From Xenopus tropicalis (taxonomy: Eukaryota; Chordata; Amphibia; Anura; Pipidae): DNA of 64,000 nucleotides. The stretch lies in contig NC_030678.2 in NCBI RefSeq assembly GCF_000004195.4, positions 91,822,404 through 91,886,403 on the forward strand. Reading direction: 5' to 3'. This document shows, in pieces, positions 1-13,688 of this stretch; the stretch's first letter is position 1; each line of letters opens with the position of its first letter. The translations under genes were made by a program, and so were the position numbers. The notes below the pieces were generated by a model, which was not told the DNA's origin, ran no database searches, and saw only the letters and a program-made list of their open reading frames with translations.

Positions 1-51
1 GCATACATTTAAATTGAATGTTTACCTTCATACAATAGTATGAATTTGAAC

Positions 52-382
52 AGCCCCTGTAAATTTATCCTTATTATTTAAAATGTGTAGTTTTGAAACT
101 ACACTCTCCTCTCTGTTCCAAAGGGATCACAGACTTCAACTTGCATTCTGCCCAAAACAGGAAGTTGACACTGAACAGGTTACTGCACATGCCTTCCCTC
201 TCCTGCTTCATTTAATTTATCAGATTGGCTGAATGTTGCCAGCCAATGGTAACAAAGATATGCAAATGAAGCCAGAGAGGGAAGGCATGTGCAGAACAAG
301 AGCTTAGCAGCACTCATACTGGCATGTATCTTCAAAACAACACATTTTAAATAATAAAGATGCTTTACATCCCCTTTAAGAC
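52..382. repeat. Foldback MITE-like element
   Basis: The ends are complementary over roughly 40 bases: TTATTATTTAAAATGTGTAG near 70 pairs with CACATTTTAAATAATAA near 340. An inner pair (GCACATGCCTTCCCTCTC near 185 and its complement near 280) extends the foldback. The stretch 1-652 otherwise holds only intron sequence and a short ATT microsatellite at 426-455. No coding signal is seen before 653. Confidence 0.6.
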
Positions 383-652
383 TAAAGCAAGAAAAAGTAG
401 AAAGGACAATTGTAAAGCCACATATCATTATTATTATTATTATTATTATTATTTTTTAAAGTGAACATAACCTTTAAATGTTACATATAATGGAATGTTG
501 TGTATTTGTATCTGATTGGATCCCACACATTAAAAACTGGTATTGCTAAATTCAGCCAGTATTTCAGGTTTAGACTTCTTGCACCTGTTGGATGTAATAA
601 ATATGATATACAGTTATTGGCACAGATGACTAAAATTACTCTTATTTTGCAG

Positions 653-764
653 ATTATGAGAGGCCTGAACTGTAAACAGCACTGCTTGCTGGAAAGTCCA
701 ACTGGAAGTGGAAAAAGCTTAGCATTGTTATGTTCTGCACTTGCATGGCAGCAGTCTTTATATG
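653..764 (+). CDS. brip1: BRIP1 exon 3: Walker A (motif I)
   Basis: Acceptor TTTTGCAG ends at 652 and donor GTGAGG starts at 765. The 112-nt exon begins in phase 0 and ends one base into a glycine codon. It encodes [20 protein letters not shown] followed by a conserved [14 protein letters not shown] run. The lysine of SPTGSGKS corresponds to human K52, the ATP phosphate-binding residue, and the proline before it to human P47. A reading frame continuing upstream of 653 is intronic. Exon 2, with the start codon and Q-motif region, must lie upstream of the window. Confidence 0.96.
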
Positions 765-3700
765 GTGAGGCATAACATTATTGTGGGTTAAGAGTGCTTA
801 GAATTGCTAGCTTTCAAATTTATACTTCAGGAAATTGACATATTTGGCCCTCTAAGAGATTTTCCATAACAGTCCTTGTGTGCCCTGTGTGATATTACCA
901 TTTTAATATAATTTGGCTCCTGAACATATTGAAAAGTGGCTATGCGGACTCACAAAAAAATTAAAGTATTTCCTGAGCCACTTTCTAAACCAGTTATACA
1001 GGTGTCTATACAAACAATTCAGGCTGTTGGCTGCTTATAGCTGATTAAGGAGAAACAGCATGACGAGGGGGAAAAATCCCTTTCGCAAAAAAGATGGCTT
1101 GGTAGACCAAAAGTTTATTATAAACCAGCCGATAACCATGTTTTAAAATTGAGCCATACTTGAGTCATATTAATTTATATAAAAAGTCTCATTGCAGCAA
1201 GTTCTCTAAATTATTCATTAGTTTATGCCGTTTATATATTTTTATTTGCTAGTTCCTGTAAGTGTTGAAGAATGAACTAGAACTCAAACTCCAAGCACAG
1301 AGCTTGAGCTGAGCAGCCACAATGAGGCCATCCCTTATGTCCAAGGGAAACAAGCTAGGTCACTAGGGCATAGGCAAAGCCTCAATATTTTGATGCATAC
1401 AGCCTGTGTGTGTTTTTATGTACTTAATGCTTTAGGTTAGCAAAGATTTAGCTTTTGAATTTCCCTTGAGTGCAAGGCTTTTGGGAGCACTTGTTTGGCC
1501 AGTCCCATTCCATTTACTGGTACAGGTTTGGGATCCGTTATCTGTAAACTCTTTATCCAGAACGTTTCGAATTACGAGATGGTCACCTCCCATAGACTCC
1601 ATTTTAATCAAATAATTTAACATTTTAAAGCCATATTCTTTTTCCTTTGTAATAGTACATTGTACTTGATCTCAACTAAAATATAATTAACCTTTATTGG
1701 AGGCAAAATAATCCTATTTAATGGTTAAAATGTTTTTTAGTAGATTTATGGTGTGGAGATCGATATTATGGAAAAATCCTTTATCTGGAAAACACCAGGT
1801 CCTAAGCATTCTAGATATCTTGTCCCATACCTGTAGTTTTATTAGGGAAAATATCTATTGTGCATGCACTAGTGGCTAACTATGTACTTTTTGTCAGTGG
1901 CCAGACAAGTGTGTTTGAAAGTTAATTGCATCTGCCTACATGGACATCTATATCTTAACAAGCATGAAGACTTAATAGGGAACTTGTATAGAATCCTTAA
2001 TAGGGAACTTGTATAGAATCCATATGTAACAAAGAAAGCAAAACTTTACTTGCATTTCCTTTAAGAATATTGTGCGAAATTAAGTTTTTTGTTTGTTTCT
2101 ATTGGTAACAATAAAAGTAATTATTCCCTAAGTTTATATCATGGAATACTGCAAATCAAGGAATAATTTATCTGAAATTCCATGCTTCTCTCCTCTTTTT
2201 TTCAGGAAAGCAGGCAGTGGATGAAAAATCAAATGAGAAAGAATGTACAAAGATGGAAAGAGTAACTCCATGTTGCTGTTCATGTCATTTGAGAAATTCT
2301 GATGAACTCTCTTTCAATTCCAGTAATAGACAAATGAATTCTACTGATAGCACACCATCAAATTTTCAAGGTAATAATATTATATTCCTTTATGAAGAAT
2401 AATATCTGAGGAACTCTGAAGTGAGCAGCATTTGCCATAGCCAACATGTGTCTGATACTTTTTAATGGGAGGTAGTGTAAGGCAAAATAGCGCCATGTAT
2501 AGGCATTAGTATATATTTATGACCTGGTCCCAAAAGCACTGCAATATTGTAGTTTTAACTAAAATATATATAGATAAATTAATGACTAAATAAAAAAATG
2601 GGTGGGCAGAGATCATTATTTTGGATAAAGGGCGGAAGGGTACAAGTAAAAATCAATTAGTTTCCATTGTTAATTTAGAAAATTTGGAATTCATTTAGAG
2701 GGGAACTAACCCCCCCCCCATAAATTTTTAACTGATAGCCCCACCTCCCCCCTACCCCACCACATCACCTCTCTGCTACCTTGTTAACTGTTTCCTTTTA
2801 CCTGATCCTAAACCGCAAAGCTGCACAATGTTCTTGGCTGCCACATTTGGACATGCCACATATATTCCTAGGCTTCTTTGTAAATCACCATAACAGTGTA
2901 AGATATGTGGTCATGTCTTTTTTGCTGGTGATTAATTTTGGTTTTGATGCTTTCAGGAGCTTCTAGCAACAAAACTACTTTAGCTGCAAAGCTGTGTGCA
3001 AAGAAGCAAGCATCTTTTATAGCCGATCAAGATGATGATTTTCAAACAGACAGGAAAAGGATTCGACAGTCGCATGATGAACAACAGCAGGTAATGAAAA
3101 ACCTGTTAACCTGTGTACAAAATTCAGTGTTTTCAAGAACTTTCAGGACTTGACAACATTTTACTTTTAATTATTTTCGTCATGGAAAACAAGTTGAAAA
3201 AGAATTATAAATGTGAAAAATAATAGGCCCCATAGTCATGGGAATCCACATGGCTGGGGGGGGGGGATGCGCGGACTCCTACATCAGTTATACAGGTGTC
3301 TATACACACAATTCAGGCTGTTAGCTGCTTAAAGCTGATTAGAGTATGTTTAAGGAGAAACAGCATTTTGAGGGGTAAAAATCCCCTTCTCAGAAAGATG
3401 GCTTGGTATAAGACCCATTAGTTTATCATAAACCAGCTAATAACCATGTTTTAAAATCGAACCATACTTGAGTCATATTGATTTATATAAAAAGTCTCAT
3501 TGCAGCAAGTTCTCTAAATGATTCATTAGTTTATGCTGTTTATATGTTTTTATTTGCTAGTTCCTCTAAGGGGCAGATTTATCAAAATGTGAGTTCAGAG
3601 CTTAATAAATACAAAGTCACCCACATTCTATGCATTCCAATGGGATATTTATAAGTGTTTTTATCAAATGGTGATTTCTAACTTTCACCCATTAATAAAT

Positions 3701-6700
3701 ACACTTTTAAAAATCACATAGGAATAAATAGAATGTGGGTGAATTTTTCTGGTGAGCTATAATCTCACATTTTGATAAATCTGCCCCTAGGTGTTGAAAA
3801 ATGAACTAGAACTCCAAGAACACCAAGCACAGAGCTTGAGCTGAGCAGCCACAATGAGGCCATCCCTTATGTCCAAGGGAAACAAGCTAGGTCACTAGAC
3901 CTACTACGGCCTGTGTGTGTTTTTATGTACTTAATGATTTAGGCTAGCGAAGATTTAGCCTTTGTATTTCCCTTCTCTGCTGTAATAGTACATGGGGGGG
4001 GGGGGGGGGGGGTTGGGCAAGGAGGCAAAAGTATTTCACAAATTAATTGTTCTGCTATTCTGTTACTGACTCAAAATTCTAGTTTTCTAGGACAGCACTT
4101 GGTGTTTTCTGCTATTTTTGCACAATTACTAGTCAGCGCTTTGCAGAGTGTTGTTCCCTTCAGAGTTCTAGTTAGAGCTAGATACATGCATAGATATTGG
4201 ACATGGTCTGCATTGCCGCCTCTCTGGATTGATATTTTGACTTTTTGCTCTTTCAGAAAGCTTGTCAGCATTACACTTACACACTTAGTACTCTAAACTA
4301 CCACTACTTTAACATAGCCATCTTTAATAGTCAAATAAGTGCCATGGGCATATACAGGTATAGAACCCATTATCCATAATGCTCAGGACCAAGGGTATTC
4401 CGGATAAGGGGCCTTTCAGTAATTTGGATCTCCATAACTTAAGTCTTAAGATTAATTATATCGGATCAAATACAAGGTACTGTTTTATTATTACCAAGAA
4501 TAAGGAAATCAGTTGACCTTTCTAGCTTCCGGGATTCCGGATAACAGATCCCATACCTGTACAGTTAGTGAGAAGAGCCAGGCCATCAGATAAAATGGCC
4601 AGCTTTAAATCCTGTGCATGCAGTGCCCTGCATTCAATGGAAATAAAAATGCTTATATGAAACTAATTGTTAATCAACTTTATAAAGTTACAACAACAAG
4701 AAGATGTTGTGCACAATAAATATCCTTTACTTTGTCTGCCAACAACCTACTTTCTAGGTTGTTGACAAAGGGGTTAACGAAATGACAGCAGTGTAGAATT
4801 TATGTTTATGCATTCTGTTTTAATATAGGGGAAAGCTCCATTATTCCCATAGTGGCTCAGAGGGCAAAGGGTTAAAAGATGAGTCAAACAAATGCAGTGA
4901 AACTTCAATTTTACATACACCAGTTTTATCTTTTCCTTCATTTTATGCCATGTTTTGTAGTCCCACCAATATATAATGTATAATGCGTTCCCTGATTTCA
5001 CATTTTACACTTTTTTTTTTGGTCCCTTGTAAAATGGGAGTTATACTGTAGAAAGCATGATAGTACAGAACTTACATTGTGGGACAGAAGAAGAGGAGAA
5101 GGTGAGAGGTGCAAATATATAGATATATTTATATTCTAAATATCATCATTATTAAATCTATACAACTATATGAGAGGTATTACAGTATATTTTTATGACA
5201 ATGGTTTATTTAGGTGGAGCAGTGTTTTAGTTACAATGTTACAATCATAAATTTGACAAGCCAACATACCATATCAAGGTAAACCCCATATAAATGTTCA
5301 GGAGTAAAGTTTCCCTTTAAAGAAATGTAAAGACAAATACTACACTTAGGGGCACATTTACTAATCCACGAATGTCCGAAAAGCGGGCGAATGCGTTTTT
5401 TTCGTAATGATCTGTATTTTGCGACTTTTTCGCGAATTGTTGCGAATTTTTCAAGCGCTCAATATGAAAAAGTCGCGACAATTCGCGAAAGTCATAATGG
5501 CTATGCAAAAGTCGCGACAATTCACGAAAGTCATAATGGCTATGCAAAAGTCGCGACAATTCACGAAAGTCATAATGGCTATGAAAAAGTCGCGACAATT
5601 CACGAAAGTCATAATGGCTATGAAAAAGTCGCGACAATTCACGAAATTTGTACTGGCTATGAAAAAGTCGCGACAATTCGCATAAGTCGTAACGGTTATG
5701 AAAAAGTCCCGACAATTTACGGAAAAGTTGTAACAACGGCGAAAGAGTCGCAAAACGTTCGTTTTCCAATCCAAATTTTTCTCATTCGGATTCGTAGATT
5801 AGTAAATCAGCCCCTTAATGTTTATTACTAAGAGAACCAACAACATTTTAATTTAGAGAAAGGTTCCTGTATTAATACAGTACAAAATTAACCTGTAAAA
5901 ATGTCTCCAGCTTTTATTTTCCTAACACACATTATTTTATTGCAGGCAAAAAAACGTCGTTGTTATGAAAAAGGAGTGCAGTTTATTGATGATGACTTTA
6001 ATCGGAATCATACGGACCTTGATAGTCACAACCAAAAAAAGGCTAGCATGGATAGTTGTCCAGAAGTCATAGCTTCATCTTCCAATCATGTGAGTGTTCT
6101 TTGAATAAGATTAACACTATTGAATATTAAATCTAAAGCTATTTATATTTACAGTAAAAAATTTTTGCTTTGATTTAAAGGGGTAGTTAATTTTCCTGAG
6201 GGAAAAAAACAGAAAATGTACTCTTCCTGATATATTTGCAATTTGAAATCTATACTAGCATACGCTTGCATGCCTGGTGCGAACTATGTACAAGAAGGAA
6301 TGATACAGCTTTACTTTGCTAGTCACAACTTTTGGTGCTAATTAGGCAGAAATGAGCAACCTAACAACAATATGCATGCAGTATGTTATATGTGCAGGTC
6401 CAGACATAGATTTAAAATAGGTCCTGGCATTTCAAGTGCAAAGAGTCGCTAGTACAGGTCCCATAAATAATCACTGCCTATGGCATTTTACAGCAGCCCC
6501 TCTGGCGTGTGCCACAATCTACAGATGTTCAGTCCTGTCTTCTTGGAGTAAAAAAGTATTTTTTGAATGCTTCTAAATCTTGACATTACTCCTTAGTGGC
6601 ACAAGAGGGTGCTGCAGACCACATGCAGAATTTTAATAAACTAACACAGCCAGCATTAAGAGCACATGAAATGCATTGATTATTTTAAGCTGAGAAATAT

Positions 6701-9700
6701 TTTACTTTTATATATAATTAGTAATTGAATGAACTTGATGCATTTTGTTGTACAGCTAATAATTAATCGATCTGAGATATTCATGACCTTAGTGTGCATG
6801 TCATAAGGTGGACAAGCTTTGCACAGTCTTAACTCCAATCAACAGTACAGAATTGTACATGTTTAGCAGATGACAGAGTAGTTCAGAGGAGCCTGTGGCT
6901 AGTATGGCTTTTGTCACAGTCACAAATATAGGGTCCTGATCATTTTGGATAATAGATCCTACACCTGTACCTGTATACATAATAAGTAGTTCCCACCAGA
7001 ACTTGGTCATGGTGTGTATGACTAAGTTCTTGGATTCAAGTGTTTTAAGAAATTCTGCTAAATGAGGGTGAAAGCCATAGAAATCTCATGAATCAAAGCA
7101 ACCTGAAGGTCAAGAACAAATTAATGAAAGGGGACTGGATTAGTCACAACAACCAGTGACTGAGCACTGGAAGAAGGAAAACACATTCCATCTACATTTA
7201 AAAGTACACCTACATGACAAAGAGAATGAATTATACTTAGATTAAATGTATAATGTGTTTTGTGCCATTAATAGGTTAATTAATGGAAAATATGTTTTCC
7301 AGTTAAACATTTAATAATAAAAATGTGACTTTGTATAATCTTGATTTTGCATTTCAAGGCAAAATGCTCATTGTATTATGGCTACTTTAGATGTTACTGC
7401 AATATGCTTTCTAATGGTATTATCTTTTGCAGACTGATTATTTAAAGGTATAGTTCACCTTTAAATGGTATGTTCTCTTTGTAATTAAAATTTTCATAAA
7501 TCAATGTACATTTGATTGTTGAAAATATCCAAACATAACATGCCCAAATATATTTCTGTTTACTTGGCAAACCTTCTAATTCCTTATACTTCTGTAGGTA
7601 AATACTAAAAATGAACCAGGGGGTCAAGATTAGTTTACTTCAGGGCTGTCCAACTGGCGGCCCGCTACCCCCCTCTGTGTGGCCCCCCCACCTGTCTGGC
7701 TGCTTTGATGGCTTACCTTTGTGGAAGCTTTAAATGGTATCAGTACTGAGACAAAATGGCCCACACCTCATATTCAGGCTGTAATGCCCCTGTATTGCTT
7801 AAATATGTAATCTCCTGTACTGTTCACACCTTTTCATCCCTGCATTGTTCATCCCCTGCATTGTTCACACCTCAGGCTCTAATCACCCACATTGTTCCCC
7901 CTGTTCACCTGTAGGAGCAGTGTCAGCATTATGTCAGTGTATGCTGTCTGTGCCATACACACAGCCAGCATAGGGCAGAGAAAGTATGGCACACATAGAC
8001 AGGGTAGGGCATAGGGATTTAATGTTGTGTCTTAATATGACATAATATAATTCTGTCACATATGAATGAAGGGGGATATCACTACAGTGAGCACCAACCA
8101 TTTGGAGTTTTGCTGTGCTGCCACCATTAATGTGGGTATAGTCTTAAAAGCGCTTGGGATAACATGGGTGTGGTTGTAAGTGGGTGTGGTTTAAAAAACA
8201 AGGAGTGGTCAAACTGGCTTCCATTATCGGCCCTCTACCGCGTTGGCCAGAAAAATTCCGGCCCTCGGTACCACAGAAGTTGGACAGCGCTAGTTTACTT
8301 GCTGCATCTGTTCTCCTATGTGGGCTGGCATAATTAAACTGAGCATTTCCTTTTGTGTAGTATTGATTGGGTGAAGCATCATCAACCTAGCTAAAATCCC
8401 ATTGGGCAGTGCTTTGTGCCATTCTCATTGCAAGCAATGCTGATTCAGTTCCTCTGTAGAATTCATGTTGGCAAATACAGAAGCAGGGATGCTGCCTTGA
8501 GTGAATAACCTGAAAAGTATAATTACATTTTTAATAGCTATATATTGCATGAAAAAATTTAAATGGAGTGTTCTGTTTACTCAATGTTAGCTTAACAAAG
8601 GTAAACAATCCCCTTTTAAAGTTAGGTTGTAGAAGGTCCTGTTATTAGCAACATTTCATATGGTCTTTATTTAGATTTTGCATTATTTACCTTCCTCTTC
8701 TGCTACTTTAAAATTAGGGGTCACTGACTCTGCAAGCAAAAACACTAATACTTTGTGAGGCTACAATTGTTGTCACTTTTCATTACTTATGTTTTATTTA
8801 TGCCCTCTTCTTCTTCTCATCTTTTAATCTCTCATTCAAACCACCACCTTGTTGCTAGGGTAAATTGGATACTACCAGCCAGATAGCTGCTCAACAAGAA
8901 ACTAATATATTCAGAAACCATAAAAAAATGAAGACCAATTGCAAATTGTCTCAGAATATCACAGTCTGCATTTATGCTAAAAGCTCATTTGAAGGCCAAC
9001 TACCCATATAAGTATTGCTACAAGTTGAAATATTTAGGAGGAAGCTGTTGATGAAATCTTCAGAATTGATGACCAGAGTCATATTAAGGGATCTAACTGA
9101 AGCTCTCCTAAAAAAAAAAATCTGTAAAAAACCTAATCTTTAATCAGTTGACTTGCACTGTTGAGAATGTTGAGAGAATATGAACAGGCAAAGAGATGCT
9201 GAAGGCACATAAATTCAATAGCAAATAGATTTAAAACTAACTTTAAAACCATTGAATATGTATGTTGGAAAGTTGCTTAAATAGTTTTTCAGGTGTAGGA
9301 CCACTTTGTATGTGATTTAGCTTTTACAGCTTAAGTAAATGTTTGAGTTTGCTTCCCCTGCATAAATCACACAAATAAACCTATTCATTAGACCCTAAGG
9401 GATTGACTTTTTTTCCCAGTAAGGCAGTGATTTTTTTGGACTTATTTGGTTTATTCCCCACTTTAAAAACAAACGTTTGACCAGTGCTCCCCTTATTTCA
9501 TAATAAGGTTAAACGTAACCCTAATGCTTACGCTGAACCTTTGTAACAGACACATTACTTTGAAGATATATATTTACCTGACCACTGAAAAGATCATAGT
9601 AATCAGCTGAGTGAACAATAAATGCAGTTGTGCATTTATTGTTAAGAAAATAAAGAGGCTTTGTGTATCCTTGCTAGGTTGTCTCCTGTGATTTGCAATC

Positions 9701-12700
9701 TACATTTTGGCTATAGAAGAAGACAGGATAGAATAATAAGCATCATTTTATGTCCTGTTTAGAAGTACAAACTTCAAGGAAAATAACCTAGTGAACAAAT
9801 TTACATTTTCTTGCCAATAATCCGTTTTCACATTGCGGCCAACAGAAAATTACTTGGCTAATGCTTATTTGTTTTTTGACCTGGTGCATTCCACAATGTA
9901 TTTGAAAAAAATACCCATAGTGAAGATTATTAAGGAACAGAGAGAAAATAATTGACTCAGATTAATTTAAGCTCCAGTTACACTTTTAGGTATTGTTATG
10001 AGTAAAGTCACTGTCCTGGAAAAAATATAGGAAAAGATGAAGCATTGTTATTTTTCTTTATATAGCTACAAAATCCTCTGCTGTGCTTTACAGAAATATT
10101 TCATCATTACAATCTAATTTTCCATTCTAAGGCAAACTGGATATAGCTAGCTTTAGAGGGGTTTTTTTTTGCCTTCCTTCTGATCAGTGCTTTCCAGCTG
10201 GGGGCCTATGAGCCAGATGTCGCCCCCAAAGGGTTTATATGACCCACAGTCCATCAGCATTTTAATATAACCCTGTTTTTTCAGCATTTGTTATGACAAA
10301 TAATCAGCCCCCCATGTGTAAAAAAAAAACCTGCTGCTTTAAATTTACCTGCAATTGACAGACATCCCTATTCTGTCTATATACTACTCTCTACTGCAGG
10401 AAACAGCAGTGTTAGTGGGTGCTGTGACCAGGCGGTGGCTCTAAGACAAAGGAGGAGTTGGCCAGGAATTGAAGGGGAAGAGATATAGTAAGGTTCAGAG
10501 CAATAGTTGTTCTTTGCGTTATGGGAAGTCTTGATATGGATTTCAGGGGCAGAGGGGCCTCTTTGCTCTTAGATAGGAGAATGAAGAGTCTAACACCAAA
10601 GTTTAATACAGACTGTAGTGGGGAAAGGTGTGAATTAAGTGGCCATACATGGTAAGATCTGCTCACTTGGCAAGCATTGTGTGTTCTCCCAATATTCCCA
10701 CCTACGGGTCAAATGAGCAAATTAGAACGGTGGGTATAGGCACTGTCAACGAGCTGATGCAGTCCCTGATGTTACAGAAAAATGAAACCTGCCCGATCAA
10801 AATCTGCCAGATATCGGTCGGGCAGGCCTGTCGTTCGTGTCCATACATGGGCAGATGAGCTGCCGAATCAGTCTGAAGGACCATGTATGTCTATGGGACG
10901 TCTTTCAGTAACATTAGCATTTTAAAATTGGCCCTGTTGAACAAATAGAAGATGTGATATTTGTCCCAGTGCGTGAAAGAATTGGACAGCAGTACCTGGC
11001 ATCATCTTTTCTGGAAAGAAATACCAGCCTGTATTTTACCTTTTTGTTTTAATGGTAGAAGGCCAACCAGGAAGCGGTCTCTCCAGGTTTTAGTGAATGC
11101 TCAGATATGTCTACATGCATGTACAATTGTACAGAAATTTACATTACTATAATTGACAAGAATTCAAAACTGCTTTAAGTACGGGCCTCCCAGACAATGT
11201 AATATGCTGTATACACATTACATATTGTTTCTGTAAAAGTCACACAGAATTTTTTATTCTAACACTAGGTAAAACTGGCCACTTGTTTGGCAATGTTTTC
11301 AAACAAACGGATCATTTCCTGCTACACCCATCTTGTGCTGGGCAATATTGGGCTAATCCCACTGTTTGGCCATAGGGTCAAATGATCCAATCATAGTGAT
11401 GGTAAATGCAGGCCATTGGGGCAAGGTGGCAATGTGGTCATCACCCTGATGGGATTTTTAAACTTGCCTCAGTTGATAATTGGCCAAATTGTATGAGTTT
11501 CACACTCATTGGAAAATGATCCAGTGAAGTACTTATGTTCTTGTATACAATAACATTACACTAATACTGGGTAATGCTGGCCATTCACTTAATAATCCAC
11601 CCATTTGCCAATGTCCCCAAACAAGCTGATCGTTTCCCTATGTATGCACCATGAGCTAGGCAATATTGGAGTGATCCGATTGTTTGGTCTGATGGAGGAG
11701 CCAAAGTGGTCCTCTTCGTGATGGGATTTTTAAACTTGCCCAATTGATATCTGGCAGAACTGGTTAAGTTATGCACATGTTGAAAACTGATCCAGGGGGT
11801 CACTTATGTTCAGTTCTTGTTCCTTGTGAAAAAACAACAGTGTGTATTTAAAATAAACAACAGTGTGTATTTAAAATATCATGAACAGCCTATATGTCTA
11901 TATTTGTATGTATTAATAGGATAAAAAGCTGTCCAGGAAAATGAACTTATTTCTATTAGAAATGGCTGTTCATGCACAATATGTTAAGTATTTCATGTAA
12001 CCCACTATAGAGGCTGTGTAATATTGTCTGTCTTGCAAGTAAGGATTACGTAAGTTTTGTGCTTTGTACAGAAATTGTCTGTGCTGTTTTTGAAATGATG
12101 AGCCTTGCCATTTTGCTTTTAGAGCTGACAGTTTAGCAGATAAAGTATTAAGTGTGCACCCATTCTATAGCCGAAGGTTATGGTAGTGAAATTGTATCTC
12201 TCACCGCACACTCTTGATTAATTTCAGCGTTGTGGCAACTTTGAGAAATTGGGACAGCAGTGCTAAGGAATCCCCGTTTACACCAGCTAAGAAAGTAAAC
12301 AGTAAATGGAGAGTAGTGTAACAAACACTTGCCATATCAAGAAACCTGCTGTGAAAAGGATCTGTCTTAATGTGCTAGCCCACTGCAGTTTAACATATTG
12401 CTTACAACCTGCACAATAGGGTTTGAGTGACTTGAGTTACACATTCCAGGAGACTGGCAGTCTGTTACAATCAGAGCCCCAACTTTATACCAGGCTAATT
12501 TACAGAGATGGGATGAAGAAAGTTACGGATTTGTATTACACACTCTCACCTGACACCGTATCCGATCTCTATCCTGCTGATTGACATCTTGAATAAGTTC
12601 TTTGAAGCGAGTTCCAGCTTAATTAAAACGTTTGCTCGGCTTGCAGTGATCTGTAAAAGCCTATGATAAATATTGAATCGGGTTCACCTGCTGGTTACTG

Positions 12701-13330
12701 TGAGTGGATAAACAGCTGCTTTGTGCTGCTTAATCATGGGATTGTGGCAAGGGAGTTCTACCTCTGTTAGAAGAGTTAAAGAGTAGTTGAGAAGCTTTAG
12801 TAATGTCACTTCTCATATCGCAGCAGGGTGCCCTCGTGTGAGATTTCACACAACACAGTATTGAGCCGTGTAACACTGAGATGGGTTTTGTGACCAAATT
12901 ATTTTCCAGATTATTATAGCCCTCTTTTATCTCATACAACTACTGCCTTCCATGGGTGATCAAAGGCTTTTTCAAATTGATTTTTCTTATCGTCCCATTG
13001 TTTTTCTGCCCAGTTCCTATTCTGCCATATTATTAGGCTGATGGTCTGTAGTTGATACTTTTTTGTTCTAAAGTAAAACTTCTAAAGTTCTTTAACTTCT
13101 AAAACTTCTAAGATCAGTCAGCTGTTAGTATTTCATTAGAGAAGTATCTAGATACCTGAGAACATGTGAACTTATGCCAATTTCTGGGTTCTTCTTCTTT
13201 TCTTATATAGATTTGTTTGTTACCCTGTGAAGTATATACTTGATAAAGGTCCCAGGAGGGACCGAAACGTTGGAATGCACGGTGAATGAATAAATAGAAG
13301 AATTGCTGTGAAATGGTGTGCTGGTCCTGA

Positions 13331-13382
<52 letters not shown>

Positions 13383-13643
13383 TGAACATGAAGAAGCTGC
13401 TCTCACAGGTCTTATGTACAAAATAAAAAATTCTATTTATTTAAATGGTGAACTGACGTTTCGGCTGAACACCTCAGCCTTTCTCTGAAACGGTTCACCA
13501 TTTAAATAAATAGAATCTTTTATTTTGTACATAAGACCTGTGAGAGCGGCTTCTTCATGTTCAACTTCTGTTTTCTTTTTTGATGATTGCACCCAGGCAA
13601 TTTTAGTGATTTATACGTGAGTGCCAGTGGTTCCTAACTTCTA

Positions 13644-13688
<45 letters not shown>

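Noticed and set aside
942..3974. Direct repeats as LTRs of a retrovirus-like element
   Set aside because: Two host exons lie between the copies, the copies lack TG...CA termini, and no gag or pol sequence is present.
5317..5831. Overlapping open frames of 92-150 codons on both strands
   Set aside because: They are produced by the 39-bp tandem repeat, whose length is a multiple of three; all show 13-residue periodicity and no family resemblance.
13114..13421. Minus-strand frames with runs of alternating Ile-Tyr
   Set aside because: Translation of the TA microsatellite; no conserved sequence.
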